Shown here in pieces: positions 10,669 to 23,800 of a DNA stretch of 64,000 bases. This DNA is from Trametopsis cervina. Taxonomy: Eukaryota; Basidiomycota; Agaricomycetes; Polyporales; Irpicaceae. The DNA lies in NCBI GenBank assembly GCA_022385755.1, contig MU278351.1:623594-687593 (forward strand), in the 5' to 3' direction. Position 1 is the first letter of the stretch. The number at the start of each line of letters is the position of its first letter. Position numbers and translations under genes: made by a program. A model generated the notes under the pieces. That model saw only the letters and a program-made list of their open reading frames with translations. It was not told the DNA's origin and searched no databases.

Positions 10669-13225
10669 ATGGCCATACACCGTTACCTCCCACTGCCCAT
10701 TGCACAACTAACGGCGCAGGCGCCCGCACCTCAGTGGTGGCGAAGACGAGCGAAACATGCCACCTATATCCTCACTGCTACCGTCACCATCTTTTTGCTG
10801 CTCAGACACACCGGCAATCTCTTAGAAAACGACAACACAGACACCGACCCAGATGCCCAACATGAGTTCACATACGACGCTTCGCTAGATGCTGCCTACC
10901 TGCCCTTCAAACCGTCCAGAAGACCAGCACCCTCGGAAGGACTCAAGCATGCCACAGAACTACCCTTGGCGTGTTTAGATTCACATCTCTCACGTGGTGA
11001 ACTTTGTTATAATTCCTCTTCACCGCAACTAGATATTGTATGGACATGGGTGAATGGCTCCGACATACTACTGAGGGATGCATGGATACGCATAGAGAAC
11101 TCCTTTGGTGAGGACGACCCGTATCGGCCTACCAAGTCTGTTAGAAGGGCTCGACAGTTCCGGTCAGTAATGTCAGTCTATTGTGAATAACAGTAGCTGA
11201 TGGGTGTAAAACCTTACAGTGACCATGACGAGTTGCGCTTTTCTATGCGCTCAGTGCTTAAATCTTTCAAGGCGTACAGCGGGAAATTCCATCTTATAAC
11301 ATCCGATTTCGCTGTGCCTATAACCGATCCAAATGCCACGATCACACCTGGCTTTCGGCTGGGCCAGGTGCCGCAGTGGCTCAATACCGGATTGCAGGCC
11401 TGGAGAGACGACAAAATCAGCCTCAGGACTATTCATCATGCAGATCTATTTGACCCCTATCAGGACACTGTGTTTAACAGGTACGTTATATCCACGGGAG
11501 GAAACTTAGCCCTTTACACAAGACACGTGTAGTTACGGCATAGAGTCTCAATTCGGACATCTGGAGGGTGTGTCGGAGAACTTGTGAGCTATTCGCCCAG
11601 ATGATGTCGTGCGTAGCAGCTGACATCAATGTTATCAGCATTTACATGGTGCGTTCTGAGTGGGATCATCCCGCTTATATACTTACGTGGCTGAGGTAGA
11701 ACGACGACTTCTTTTTCCTGAGGGATGTGACGCCGCGTAGTTTTTATACCTCAGGTGAGCCACGCAGAACGAGTTATCGCATGATAGATGCTCAACGACG
11801 TTGCATTCAGCGTACGGGATCGTATTGCGCATGCAGAGCGATTTACTGGTACAACCAACGCAGTACGCCAAGGGGCAACTTAGAGGCGAGTGGCGAAGCC
11901 TCGCCGCTAGTAACGTTCTTCTCGGTAATAGCATCCTCTCCACCATCTCTGATAACTTTACTCACGCATTTTCTTCTTAGGAGACCGCTTTGGCAGCCGC
12001 CATCGACCCTACGTAACTCATGAAGCAAAGGCTTCCTCCCTCTCCCTTCTCCACGAGATCTCCCAGATTTGGCCCAGCGAACTTGCCACTGCGGCAACAC
12101 ACCCGTTCAGAGAAACAAAGTCCGGCGAGAGCGATCTCAGCATGATATTCCTCATGGTACACTTTATTGTGGAGCGATGGCGCGAGGCACTTCTGTGGTC
12201 ATGGGTAGTAGGAAAACATGGGCAACTAGATGATACGTGGGGAGAGTTGGAAACCACGAGGGCCTGGAAGGACTTGGGTGGGGATGAGAATGACATGACA
12301 GCCAGGTTGCTGGTACATGCGGGTCAAAGAGACACATTGGAATCTACGAGGGTCGCTGAGAATCTGAAGAAGAGCGGCCTACATAAGGAGGACCAGACGA
12401 GGTATGTGTTCGGTAAGTGTTTCCTCTGTGTACAATCCGTGACGCGCCTTCCTAATCATCGTATTCGAACACAGCCTCGCAGGACGGATACCCCTACACC
12501 GGCTTTCTACCAGGGCCAAATAAGTGGCCTAACTATTCCAGGAACAGTACCAGGCTGCAGTGCTCGATCGAAACAACATGTTTCGCAGACCATCATGGAC
12601 AGCCGTTCACGCGCGCTAGCGATGTATTCATGAACGTCGCGTTTCGCCGAGTTACCTGCGGGGATTGCAGTACGTGTACCTTGCACTGAATACACCAACA
12701 AAGCTGACTTTTTGTGTAGTCATTGCTGCACTGATTGAAGCGAGCGGAGAGCTCGGCCTGAGGGCATTCCTTCCACCGGCCTCCCGGGTCTTGCCGTCTT
12801 TAGCTGGCAAGATCGCCTCATCAGACACGGCAGAGATACCTCACCTACCCCTCGTCAGTAGATGGGAGGACGGCAAGTTCTCCCTGCGGGATGTCATGGG
12901 TACCTCGCGGGATATGAGCGTCCGACAGTGGTCCTTGCGACTGTTGCAACGATATCGATTCGTCATCGGTACGTTTCCGTCCTTCCTTTACAAGGGATCC
13001 ATTGGTGCTCATATACAATTCTGTTTAGGAGAGACTCCCTCACATTTCGGAATGCTGCGAAGTCCGGCTGAAGCGACGGCTATGATCCGTAAACTAGAGC
13101 GCGAGCCGGAAAAGGTGTTGCTTTGCGTTAACGACGATGTGGATAGGGACGACGAGAAGGTCGCCAAAGTCCTTCAGAAGTGGTTCACGAGTATGTGGCC
13201 AGAGCCCGCTGCGTGGGAGAAGTAA
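10669..13225 (+). CDS. Stealth-family sugar-phosphate transferase (Xpt1/GNPTAB-like)
   Basis: A type II membrane protein with Stealth conserved regions, related to vertebrate GlcNAc-1-phosphotransferase and to Cryptococcus Xpt1, which transfers xylose-phosphate to protein glycans in the Golgi. From ATG 10669, a short basic cytoplasmic tail is followed by a membrane segment (ATYILTATVTIFLLLR). CR1 is DIVWTWVNGSD (11035 onward). CR2 is RDHDELRFSMRSVLKSF, formed across an intron at about 11172-11219. CR3 is ENFIYMNDDFFFLRDVTP, which needs a 10-nt microexon at 11639-11648. CR4-like sequence (DGYPYTGFLPGPNKWPNYS, DVFMNVAF) lies at 12475-12650. The C-terminus ends PEPAAWEK at 13225. All exon joins keep frame. 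The start could instead be 10555. The sugar donor cannot be read from sequence. Confidence 0.85.
11639..11648 (+). other. 10-nt microexon in the Stealth CR3 motif
   Basis: The exon before ends GAG AAC TT (donor gtgagc). The exon after starts AAC GAC GAC TTC. Only the ten bases CATTTACATG, bounded by atcag and gtgcgt, restore the conserved FIYMNDDFF of Stealth CR3. The surrounding introns are 11584-11638 and 11649-11699. Confidence 0.8.
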
Positions 13226-13522
13226 GATTGCTGTTGTTATCTCATCACTCTCGTTTTCGTCCTCGATTGTCTCTCTTTGAAATATTTGTTAGGATGGTCG
13301 TTCTTTTTCGGAGACACTTGTTTGCTTCACATAACCTATTCTTGCTGTCGATCTTATAATGTTGTACAGGGTACCTAGACACCGGATGCTACGCCTACAT
13401 ACCACTGCTATGTTTGTGGGAGAAATGAAGAATTATTATTCACAATGTACACAGAACAGAATGTATGGTAACAACAAGACAAAACAACTACGCAGCCCAT
13501 AGGTAATAAGTTGGCAGGTACT
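13226..13522. terminator. Convergent 3' flanks of the Stealth gene and DUG2
   Basis: About 300 bp between two stop codons on opposite strands. It must hold both polyadenylation regions. No gene is seen. Confidence 0.4.
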
Positions 13523-16500
13523 TTACAAGAGCTCGCCTCTCTTCGACAGATTCACCAAGAAGCGCTCGACTACGGACTTACCACGCCGAAGGTTGGTCAA
13601 GGAGATGCGCTCATTAGGCAGATGCGCTTGGTCCTGGGGAAGAAGGCCAATCAATAAACGTTATAAGACCAAGGGGAAGAGCTCACAGTGCTCTGACCAA
13701 GGGGAAGGTGCAAGGCATGACAAGCGAATTCCTTCTCGAGATAAGGCACTGAAGGTATGGACTACGAAGCACGGCCTATGAGCCAATCTTCGACTTAGTG
13801 ACTAAAGTAGCAACGTACCCCTCCTTCTCTTATACGTAAGGGCTCCATGCCCCATTCGTCTCGGACAGCGTCTTGTAGCGCGTTGAAACAGAAGTCGTCA
13901 AGGTTCCCTAGCCACCAATCCGCAGTTCGCATAATGGTAACCTGAGTTGTTATGAGCAGTGAGCACCACGCAATCCAAGTTTGTACGGACCTCAAGTGCA
14001 TTCGGAGATTGCATTTTCGCGAACTCAGACTTCAGATGATCTTGTAGAGCGTTACCGATGGTTTCGAGATCTTGGTCAGGTACTATCCGTATCGAAACAC
14101 GGGCAGTGACCGACGATGGAATAACCGTCGCGTCTTACGACAGAGTCCATCAAAATTGGACATGTAATACAGCCACCGGAATTGCTTACTGGTCGCACCG
14201 GAGGCCTTGATGTCATGGATCGTGAGAGAAGGTTCTCGCCACTTTGCCGATAGTGCAGAGGCGGGGGTTTGAATCACGCCGGAAAGGACCTTGTATAGCT
14301 GACGCTCCTCATCCGTCAAAGGACGGACGCTGTCATCTAATGGGAGATTAATAAGGCATCTCCTTAACTACACTTGAGTCGTTCTTACAGAACGCAGGGA
14401 GAGTGACTTGTTTATGATCATCAATGAGAGTGCCTAGGAGTTTGACTCTACAGAACGGGTAAGTAAAAAGAGTAGCAAAGTAAGTGTGCCAGCTCACATG
14501 TCGATCATAGGCTCTACAATTGCTCCCCCGTCTACCCCAGAGTGAAGGTCTGGACCCTCACCAGAAACCTAACGGCAATGGTGAGTGGAACCAACAAACA
14601 GGGCAACATATGCAATCGTACCTGAACTTTGCAATGGATCACACCTCGAAGCCCGTACGTAATGCAAGGTGTGTCCTCAGCGATCCACGTAGAGTTGCTG
14701 TTCAGAGTTGCAGATAAGAACATAGAGATAACGCGTGCACCACGAGCACCTACCTAACCAAAATAGCGTCAATAGGTCCTATCGCATTCTGTAAGAGAAC
14801 TCAATCAATGAACTTTCATACCAAGGAGGTCATGAGAATGATATACCTTGTGTAGTCTCACGGTCTCCTCGAAGCCTCCACTGCCGGACTCCTCTTCTCC
14901 TTCTATCAGGAAGACTAGGTCTAGATCTAACGCACGTTTGCTGAGCAACTCTGCCGCGGCACAAGCGACAGCCATAATGGGGCCCTTGTTATCTGTCACT
15001 CCGCGACCGTAAAGGTACCCATTCCGTGCGTTGAGGGTGTAGGGATCTGAAGCCCAAGTGCTACTAGGAGCGGAGACCACATCGTAATGCCTGTAGTTCC
15101 ATACGTTAATGCCGTCCACGTTATACGGAAAAACAGTATAGCCACCCATAAAACAGAACCCTTTGTTTCTTACGCTCTGTTTGCCTCCCAACGAACGTTG
15201 CGAGTACAATAGGGCTTGTGTTTTCTCCTGTGGGTAACTAAACCGCACAAAAATTAGCGCGATAGTCTATAATGCCTGGCATTTACACACCAGCGATGCC
15301 TGCGCGCCCAATTGGATGAGACATTTGCGCAACCAAATAGCTGCTTGGCGACAGTCCTCCTTGTGCTTTGCAGCGCCACTGACACTCGGGATAGAAACAA
15401 ATCGGGAAAGAGCATAGACCATAGTGTCTAATGTAGAATTGTTCTCAGTCGAGTCTGACTTGTATAGAAGACGGCAGCGAGCGTTACCTCTAGTCAAGTC
15501 CAGTTCGCCATCTGCGTCTAATTTCTGAATCTTGGACGTTAAGTGCGGCGCGGGTTCAGGGGGACATACTTCCCATATCTGCGAAGCATGGTTAATCCCT
15601 ACACAGCACAGAGCAGTTGAAGGCGAGCCTTAATCTGATCATCGTTTGCGCCTGTGACAAGCGCGAATCTCTCGTTAACGTTTGAATTGTCACCTTTCAA
15701 GCGGGTGACTATGGATGATAGGATGATACCGGAATGCCCTGGCCAAGATGCTGTCATGTCGAACGCAGCAGACCAACGCTAGCAATTGTGAGGCATCAGT
15801 TCAGTTAAAGCGTAAAACATACTACGATTGTCACCTGAACCTCCCCGTTGGCGGAACATGTATACAAATCGGAGTGGAGCATGGACATAGAGAGTATGTC
15901 AACGTTCTAAAGCCACTTTAGTTATACACATAGCACACAGGAGACAGATTATGCATCATACCTCTGAGACTATAATCCTGCGAACGAGAGTCTTGGTATG
16001 GAGATCCCACACCTTTACATAGCCATCTTGACATCCCGCATATATAGAGTCACCTCTAGCCACAATGGCAAGAACAGCGCCCTGTTCACATTCGAAAGTG
16101 TGTTGCAGAACGGGTGCGCCCGTAGACAGCGACCATATCTGCCCACGATCCCGTTAGCTATTGGTACAAGGACGTATCCCTCGACAGAACTAACCTTGAC
16201 GGTCGCATCCCCACTTCCTGTGATAAGGTATGCAGTGGAACTCGAAGGCAATGGCACGTCATCGGACCCTTCACGATTGCTGCTTGGTACGATAGCCATG
16301 CAGTACACATAGCCATAGTGTGCTGACCAAATCATATTTTCTGCTGGTACCGATAATACCTGAACGGGATGTTGCCCATTAGACGGAAGAACACAAGAGT
16401 CCGAGCCTGTTGAAGTGCATCCTGGCGTTGAGAAACCCGTTTGAGGGGTAGGCGGTGTGGTGCGACCGGGATTCCGCGCATGCAAATCGGCGGGTTTGCG

Positions 16501-17186
16501 TTCATATTGAGGGTATGAATCGAAGAATTTGTGCACGCGGCGAGGCGACGCTGTGCCACTATGTACGCCTGATTCAGAAAGAACACGTTCGAGCGATGAG
16601 GCGCGAGATCCTTGACGCAGTGGAGATTTCGTCGCAGTCGGTGGCGGATGTAGGGATTCGAATGAGAACCACTGGATGGATGTGTTTTGACAACCGAAGT
16701 ATATTGTACTTGTCACAGAGCTCCAAGCCAGGCAAAAAAGATCACCGGAATCTGTCTCCATGTACGGGTTTAGAACGAACAGGGGCTCCAGGGTTTTCCC
16801 AGACCATATCTGCCAACCGATCAGTACACGCATAGACATCCAGCACGCCATTACCCACACGTATCGTGCTATCACCTTCGTCAAATGTGATCAGTATGCA
16901 GACCAGGCGCAGATGGAGGATGGCGCACACCTGAAGCGCTCAGCAGCCATTGTCGTTCAGGCGCATACTCCAAAGCCAACACGCTAGCAGTGTGTCCGCA
17001 TAATGTTGTTTTGAGCGTGAAACTACGCTTGTCCCAGACCTGATGCAAATCAATGTATGCCCACGATATCAGCCGCAGAACACGTACTGAGATATCATCC
17101 CCTTGGCTGCCACTGTATATATAGTTATCGTCCGCCGCCAACGCCAGCACGGAACTATTCTTCTGTTGTAGCGAGTGGTAGAGCAT
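13523..17186 (-). CDS. DUG2: Dug2-type glutathione-degrading peptidase (WD40 + M20)
   Basis: Dug2 works with Dug1 and Dug3 in the cytosolic glutathione degradation pathway. The N-terminal half (17186 to about 15550) is a WD40 propeller: CGHTASVLALEYAP, DSTIRIWSGKTL, GSGDATVKIWSLSTG, GDSIYAGCQDGYVKVWDL, NDDQIKIWEV. The C-terminal half is an M20 metallopeptidase: LFYGHYDVVSAPSSTW (zinc His and Asp), GRGVTDNKG, EGEEESGSGG, then SNSTWIAEDTPCITYGLRG, DLHSGVDGGAIVEPM, KWREPSLTIHDI, VSIRIVPDQD, RTADWWLGNL, EPLRIREGGSIPSVPYLE and DQAHLPNERISL, with the stop at 13523-13525. About fifteen short introns were resolved and all motifs are intact. One intron (15579-15628) has a GC donor. The start MLYHSLQQ at 17186 is chosen because the propeller begins at once; the frame stays open a little further upstream. 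Confidence 0.9.
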
Positions 17187-17881
17187 TGGTTGGTCCTCTG
17201 GACGCTGTACCGCTCGCCCCAGCGCAGCTGAGTCACGCGTAAGATGGACAAGAGTAAGGTTGATGACGGTTCGACGTACGGCTTGGAATGGTAGATACCG
17301 CGATCTCCGTCATATCTAGCTTTGTTGAAATGTTTATTTCAAGTCTGTCACGTAAATGTCCACTGCAGAGGGTAGCGAAGAGAAGAGAGTAAGGAAGTCA
17401 ATGTTTTGCTTCAGCTATGCCTCCATTATCCACATATGCTCGCGCGCTGTCAACTTCGCGGTTCTGTCGGCAACACGACGGCTGTTCCAATCCTCATGGG
17501 CGTTCGAGAGAAACATAGGTAGGTTACATATCTTCATGCGTGCACACGCGATATTGACGTCTTCGGCATATCCCGGCGGCATCCATAGTATGACGCACTG
17601 AGTGCTACATTTTTGCCGCGTACATACGTTGTTGTACAGCACTTATTTCTGTGACCAATACTGACAAAAGGATCCTGGCGTGCATCCTATCATGAAGGGG
17701 ATGAAGCCACGAACATAGCATACGCCGCACCAAGTCATGTTTACACCAGATTGTCGACAAAATCAAGAAAGAGACGGCACGCAGCAGCCACAGAAACCTT
17801 ACCGATCGAGGAAGGCTTGATCGTAAGCGGGTGACATAGTTTGCATAAAATGGTCTGTGAATATAGTAGCCGACGAGCGAC
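17187..17881. other. Stretch between DUG2 and the DHX33-like gene
   Basis: About 700 bp containing the DUG2 promoter and the 3' flank of the downstream helicase gene. Short frames at 17356-17601 (plus) and 17415-17642 (minus) overlap and neither has a recognised domain. The minus frame translates to a Cys-containing peptide ending TAKLTAREHMWIMEA, which I could not assign. Confidence 0.35.
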
Positions 17882-20555
17882 CTAGGCTTTTCGATGGTTA
17901 AGCATCGGCACTTCAGCTATAAAACTGCGTGGAACAGCGGAGACTCCTCGAGCGTAAATGTTTGTTGTATAAACCTGACAGCGGCATATGTGAACTTCTC
18001 TTTTGCAAGATGCACAGCGATGTCATACTCACCAACTCGTCGTATATGATGGCAGGGACTTTCTTGTCACAAAGTACTGAACTCAGATGTATTTTGACGA
18101 CCTGCTTAGGGGATGAATTTAGCACAATATCAAAGATGGCAGCGTTCACGTACTGATGGCCCCATCACCTGCTTATATGAACCATCGGGCTGCAGGAAGG
18201 CGCAATTCTGCACAAGCCCGCGCACGAGACTCTTCAGTATGGGTTGTTCGTTGTCGCCGCAACTTGTCTTCCAATCGATGTGCATCCGTTCACACACCTC
18301 TCTAAGTTGGGTGCGGATGGCAGTCGCCTCCACCAAGCAGCGGGAGTTGAGGAAAGCCTTCTGACACCAATCCTTCTTGCCGGCGTTGCTCTCAGTTATC
18401 GAGATTTCATCGTAGGCACGGATAATGTTGAGTATTGTCAGATGGTCTCCGCTTGGATGGTAGAACTTCTGTCGAGCGTCGTACGCGGCCCCTCGTTGGT
18501 CAGGCGAATCGTGAAACAGCTTGGAAGACGAAGAAAGTACAGAGATGATGTCGAGTATCTCCCGGACGCAGCCAACCTCTTTTGCTGCCAGCACGACACG
18601 TGCGAAACATGGCTCAACAGGTAGGAAAGCCATATCTCTACCATTCTGAGTCAGATTTTTCTTGTCGTCAAGAGCGCCCAATATGTATAATGTAGCCAAA
18701 GCAGATAATACTATTAACGAGTAAGTTGATGCTTGCATAGGGTGAATATGTTGTGAACACTGACCGGATTCTTGATCAGGTTTGTCCATAAAATCCAATT
18801 CTTCCAAGTCTTGTCCTAGACACTTTAATTGCAACAAGCTCGCAGTCAACGTGCAACGTCTGATCTCGGGTTCCGCTGACAACGACATTGCTTGGAACGC
18901 TTCCTCCGTGTAGAGGCGAAAACAAAATCCGGGACCCTGGCATTTATCGGCAAGCAGCCATTAGGGTACGAAAAGCGAACGTACTTCACGACCTGCGCGA
19001 CCAGCCCTTTGCATGGCGGAAGACTTAGTGATATCCTGAGTCAACAGAGTATCAAAGCCTGAGAATCATTAGCATTTGAAGCTTCGGCTGCTATCAAACA
19101 TACCAGAGCCACCAGATCGTGCAATATATCGCTTCTCTTTGAATTTGCCGCTATCAATTACATATTTGACACCGGAAATGGTGATGGATGTTTCAGCAAT
19201 ATTGGTGGAAAGAATGCACTTGCGCATTCCTTTAGGGGTAGGTGAGAAGATTTTGGCCTGCTGATTCTGAGGCAACGCAGCATACAGAGGACATATTAAT
19301 ACCTACAAGCAGTGAACACATGTTTGACGCGAACAAGGGCTTCCACTTACACCAGGGGCAGTTTGAGGTAGTCTATTGGCATACATCTGAATCGATGATG
19401 TTAGACCTTCAATATCATCTTGGCCTAATGAAGGTGAGCGAATGTATTCCAAGGAAATCTTCTCAACGTACCTGGAAGAAAAATTAACACATCTCCCGGA
19501 GGCTGATCTGTGTGAATTTGGAAGAATGTCCGGAGTGCAGAGTCTAGGTAGTCCGTCTGTGAAATCGACGTGTGATATATAGTCACAGGATGTTGTCGAC
19601 CTTGAACATATAGAATTTTGGCACTGAGTCCATGTCAGATTTGTACGAACGATGAAAGATATCGAGCCAGGGCTCACTGGTTGTAGAACGCGCTAAACTT
19701 CTCAGCGTCGAGGGTTGCGCTCATAATGACAATCTTCAACGGGCTCAAGGCAGTCGCAGGGCCCTTGCCCTTCCGATCCCTGGGCACGTTGCGCTTGGTT
19801 TGTATCGTTTTCAAATTGGCCATTAGTATGTCGGTCCTGAGGGTCCGCTCATGCGCCTCGTCAACAATGACCACGCTATAGCGCGACAGTAGAGAGTCCG
19901 ATAACAGCTCTCGAACCAGCATTCCATCTGTGACATATTTTATGCGCGTCAAATCCGATGAAGCTTCATCAAATCGCACGGAGTAGCCGACGAGCTTCCC
20001 AACCTCTGTATTTCTCTCTGCGGCCACTCGGGAAGCAAGTGAGGTAGCAGCAACTCGACGGGGCTGAGTGACTGCAATCATGCCATGCTGCGCGAGCCCT
20101 GATTCAAGAATGTACTGGGGCACCTCTGTGTAATGTTAGTCCACACGAACCAAATACACAACGCTGCACGTACGAGTAGTTTTGCCCGAACCAGTTTCCC
20201 CAACAAGCACGATCACATCGTTGTCTGCTATTTCTTGTATAAGCGCGTCCCTGCCTGTCCCAAAGTGAGAACTGTGGAAGCACTCTGCGCAAACGTACTA
20301 TGGCGAACCTTGCGCGATAGGCAGCGACTGGCGTTGCTCCTGGATAGACGACCATTCTCCAGCCTTCGCCCCGGAGTCCAAGGACTTATGTCGCTTCTGC
20401 ATAGACACCTGCCCATTCTTTTTTCCCGCCCTTACAGGGCTATTTTCCTCGTCTGAATCCATCCAAACGGTGCGCGGTCGTTTACCATGCTTGTGTGTTA
20501 TGTTCGTGCCCTTTGGCTGACTATTGAGAGCTGAGGGTCTTTTGAATTTCGCCAT
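17882..20555 (-). CDS. DEAH-box RNA helicase, DHX33/Dhr2-like
   Basis: An ATP-dependent DEAH/RHA helicase; relatives DHX33 and yeast Dhr2 are nucleolar and act in ribosome biogenesis. The start [14 protein letters not shown] at 20555 leads a short basic N-terminus. Motifs in order: [16 protein letters not shown] (about 20200-20105), [29 protein letters not shown] (about 19862), [45 protein letters not shown] (19270-19130), [13 protein letters not shown], then the ratchet/winged-helix region and OB fold ([19 protein letters not shown]). The last exon reads [25 protein letters not shown] and stops at 17882. [26 protein letters not shown] closely parallels human DHX33 in this region, so I favour DHX33 over spliceosomal helicases. 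Several short introns. Confidence 0.88.
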
Positions 20556-20861
20556 ATCTCGGCTACTATAGCATACCCAATGGATTTGACGAGTATGGCT
20601 AACGAGAGCAGATGAGGCTCGTGCTGACAATGGAAAGTCGAAAACTAATCCAAAGATTTCGAGACGGGCGTTTATCAATAGCAACGGAAGCGTTTGAGCA
20701 GCCAGGAAGAGCGTGACAAGATGACGTGACTATTTGTGACACTAGCGTGACACCCCGCGCATCTGTGCGTCTCGACACTTGCACTCTGCCGTACACATCG
20801 GCAAAACACCCACAACGAGCTCGAGTGAGAGTGGGGTATCACTCGTCTCAGAGCTCCTAAC
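20556..20861. promoter_or_regulatory. Divergent promoter, DHX33-like gene / SCC2
   Basis: 306 bp separate the two start codons. It must drive both genes. No TATA box stands out. Confidence 0.4.
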
Positions 20862-23800
20862 ATGAACGGGAACTGGTATACAGTACCTCAGCAGCAGAAT
20901 GCACGAATAGAGCATCAAGTTCCTTCAACGCCGGGCTCAGGTGTTGCAGTAGATGCTGTACACGATGCGCACAGATTATTAGCGGTGTACCCCTTTGCGT
21001 CGGCGACCCCTACAAATCATGGTACGCGTAGTTTTATGCTGCACTTCCGCGCATATACTGAGTCTTGCAGTCGCCCGCCATTTAAACAGCCTCTCATTAA
21101 CAGCCACACCTCCTTCCTATTATGTTCAGCCTACGGCCCATAATGCCCACTTGACCAACATGCAGCAATATCATTCACAATATTCTGAATATGCGCCAGA
21201 AATATCTCACCTAGCATCGCCCTCAACACCGTACAACGACAGGGGATATTGGGAGGCTCATCGAAACGAGGCAGTGAGGTATATTGGGCAACAGGGATCG
21301 TGCGTAGGAAACGTATATGAAATGGCAAAGGACTCACCTCCCGCTAGCTTCCTATATGACAGCGGGTCACACTGGGGAAACCACTACCGCAGTCCTTCGT
21401 CATATCAGCCGACACCATTTGCCCAATCCGTATTTCAGCATACTGCTCCTTCTACAGCATATCCGACACCTCCTCCTCCCGGGATTAGATCCTCTTCGTC
21501 ATCATTGGCTATGGCCTTAGGAGAACCCGCCCCTAAGCCAGTCCCAATGATTTATTCCTCCCAAGAGTCTCCAGCTTTCTTCGATGATTTCTTGGTACAA
21601 CAGACCGCCGAGCTGAAAGCCGCCGAAAAGAAGCCTGCTAAGTCTACAGGGTTAGAACAGACTCCTCGTCGTAAACGGGTCCACGACTATAGTCCAGACC
21701 CGTTAGCCCTGCCACCTCAGACACCACAGTCGCCGTCGAGAAAACGGAAGGCAGGAGCAGCATTTGAGTCTCCTATTGTGAAGCGTGTCGTCCCATCTCG
21801 TGATGTCCAAGAACTCCGGACGCCTACGGCTGAACACCCCGCAACTAGTAAAGGGACACCAACTCCTCGCGCGAGATTACAAGCTTATGTCGAGTTACCG
21901 CCAGTACCAAAGGAGTTCCTTACACCTCTGCAGAAAGGCAAGGGAAGAGTCCGAAGTGAAGACGCAGACCTCAGTGGAATCGGTCATATCTCAGAGGATG
22001 GGTCACCTGGACGTAGATTCATCGCGAATACTGCATCACCCGAGAAACGTGCGAATGGTGACCGCGACAGCCGAGGTCGGTCATATGCTTGTATTATACG
22101 ACCAAGTAGCTGATGAAAACTTTGAAGGCCCCCTAGAGAAATTCATTACCTTTGTGGAAGAAATCTTCGAGGCTGAGGATGCCTTACCTCCAGACATCGA
22201 CCCGACGGAATTGCCCTCTGAGTTCTTCTCATCATTGACCGCTGATTCTTCCCATCCTCTACTTCACCCTTTGGTTGTCAAGAAACTGAATAAACTGGTA
22301 ATCAAAGGGTCCGGCAAACACAGGCAAAACGTTCACGACATCAGTAGCGGTAGTCCTAGAAAGATGAAAAGAACTTTCGCAACGATTGAAATATCGACGT
22401 TGTCTCGGATTCTTCGAATGCTCGAGCGGTCGGTTGCAGCAGGGGAGGATACTGACCCATTCAAGACCACATCTACGGACAGGATAGCTGCTCGCGGCAT
22501 GCCTTCGCCTAAGAAGACGCCGAGGAAGAAAGCGGGCAAGGCTGATACCCGTGCACGCTCTACATCAGCTACTCCTCGCCCTACCGATGATAATGACGGA
22601 GACGAAGGGATGGACAACCTACAACAAGACATCACGGAGGCGGACATAAACGCGATGTGCAAGACGTTAGAAATAGCTCGAGATAGCTTATGCGCTACCG
22701 ATTGTTGTCTTACCTTGCTAACCAGTGATAGACTACAGAAGCAGGTAAGTGCGTGTGATGAAGATTGTACGGTTTTCTGACCCTGCTGGCAGTTGTACTC
22801 TGAGGAGCTTATTACGACGTGCTTGTCAACTGTGAAGAACCAACTCGTCAAGATCATTTATCCTTTCGTCGAGGCATCCGCTGAAGCACTCCATCAACTT
22901 CCGCCACTAGTGCACCATCTCATACAATCCTCTTCTTCTGAATCGGACGAGCGTCGTCTCGTCTCCGAGATTTTTCATTCGGTTTCGTCAATTATACCCC
23001 GTATCAATGACCTCGTCTCCTCAGATAGCATGAGCATGTCCGAGGCTATCGTCATTCAAGCCGTCTATGTAGCCATCGGGCCGTTCTTTGTGGTTGAGGG
23101 TGGAACTGATAGCAAAGGAAAGGAAAAGAAGAGTAGTGCTGTAATCAACACGCTAGGGTCTAGTGCTATGAGAGGTTTGCGATTAGATGCGCTGGCTTTG
23201 ATTAGAAGTGTAAGTCTTCTTGTGCTTCGCTGAAAGGTCCATCTCTGAACTATGTTCAGATATTTGGTAACTATGAGGACCAGCGTGGTTGGATTATCGA
23301 AGAAATCCTGTCGTCCCTTATAAAGCTTTCCGATAGCAAGCAGAAGGCAGGGCAATTCCGGTATGCTACATTGGTACTCATAGTAACTGGAAATCTTACG
23401 TTGATGGCAGTCTTCGGGATGGGCGATCAATACGTACGGTATCTGCTTTGTTGATGCAACTAGTTCAGACCTCCGCGCATGATGTGCGGGTCGACGTGGA
23501 TGCGCTTCGAAAAGCGCGGCAACAGGATCTCATAATGGGGGGCCAGCGGGCAGTAAAGGTGGAGAATCAAGATGCTTTCCTCGATGAGAAAGACATGGAG
23601 GTCAGTTCTGGATTGGTTAGCTGTATACTACACCGCTATTCTCATTCCAGACCTTTAGGAACTACGGCTCTACGCATCGGGATTAGAGTCTGCGACGAAG
23701 GCTGCTAAGACAATTATCGCATTCCTTACCCACCGGTGAGCTCTGTCATCCCCACATCTCTGCGAGTCTGACGACAATTAGATCCGGCAAGACCAAGTCC

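Noticed and set aside
13523..14800. DUG2 peptidase half appearing broken by stops and frameshifts
   Set aside because: Resolving the short introns restores every M20 motif in frame through to the stop, so it is not a pseudogene.
17356..17642. Possible small gene with a 26-nt intron
   Set aside because: The intron would be shorter than any other here, and the product has no recognisable feature.
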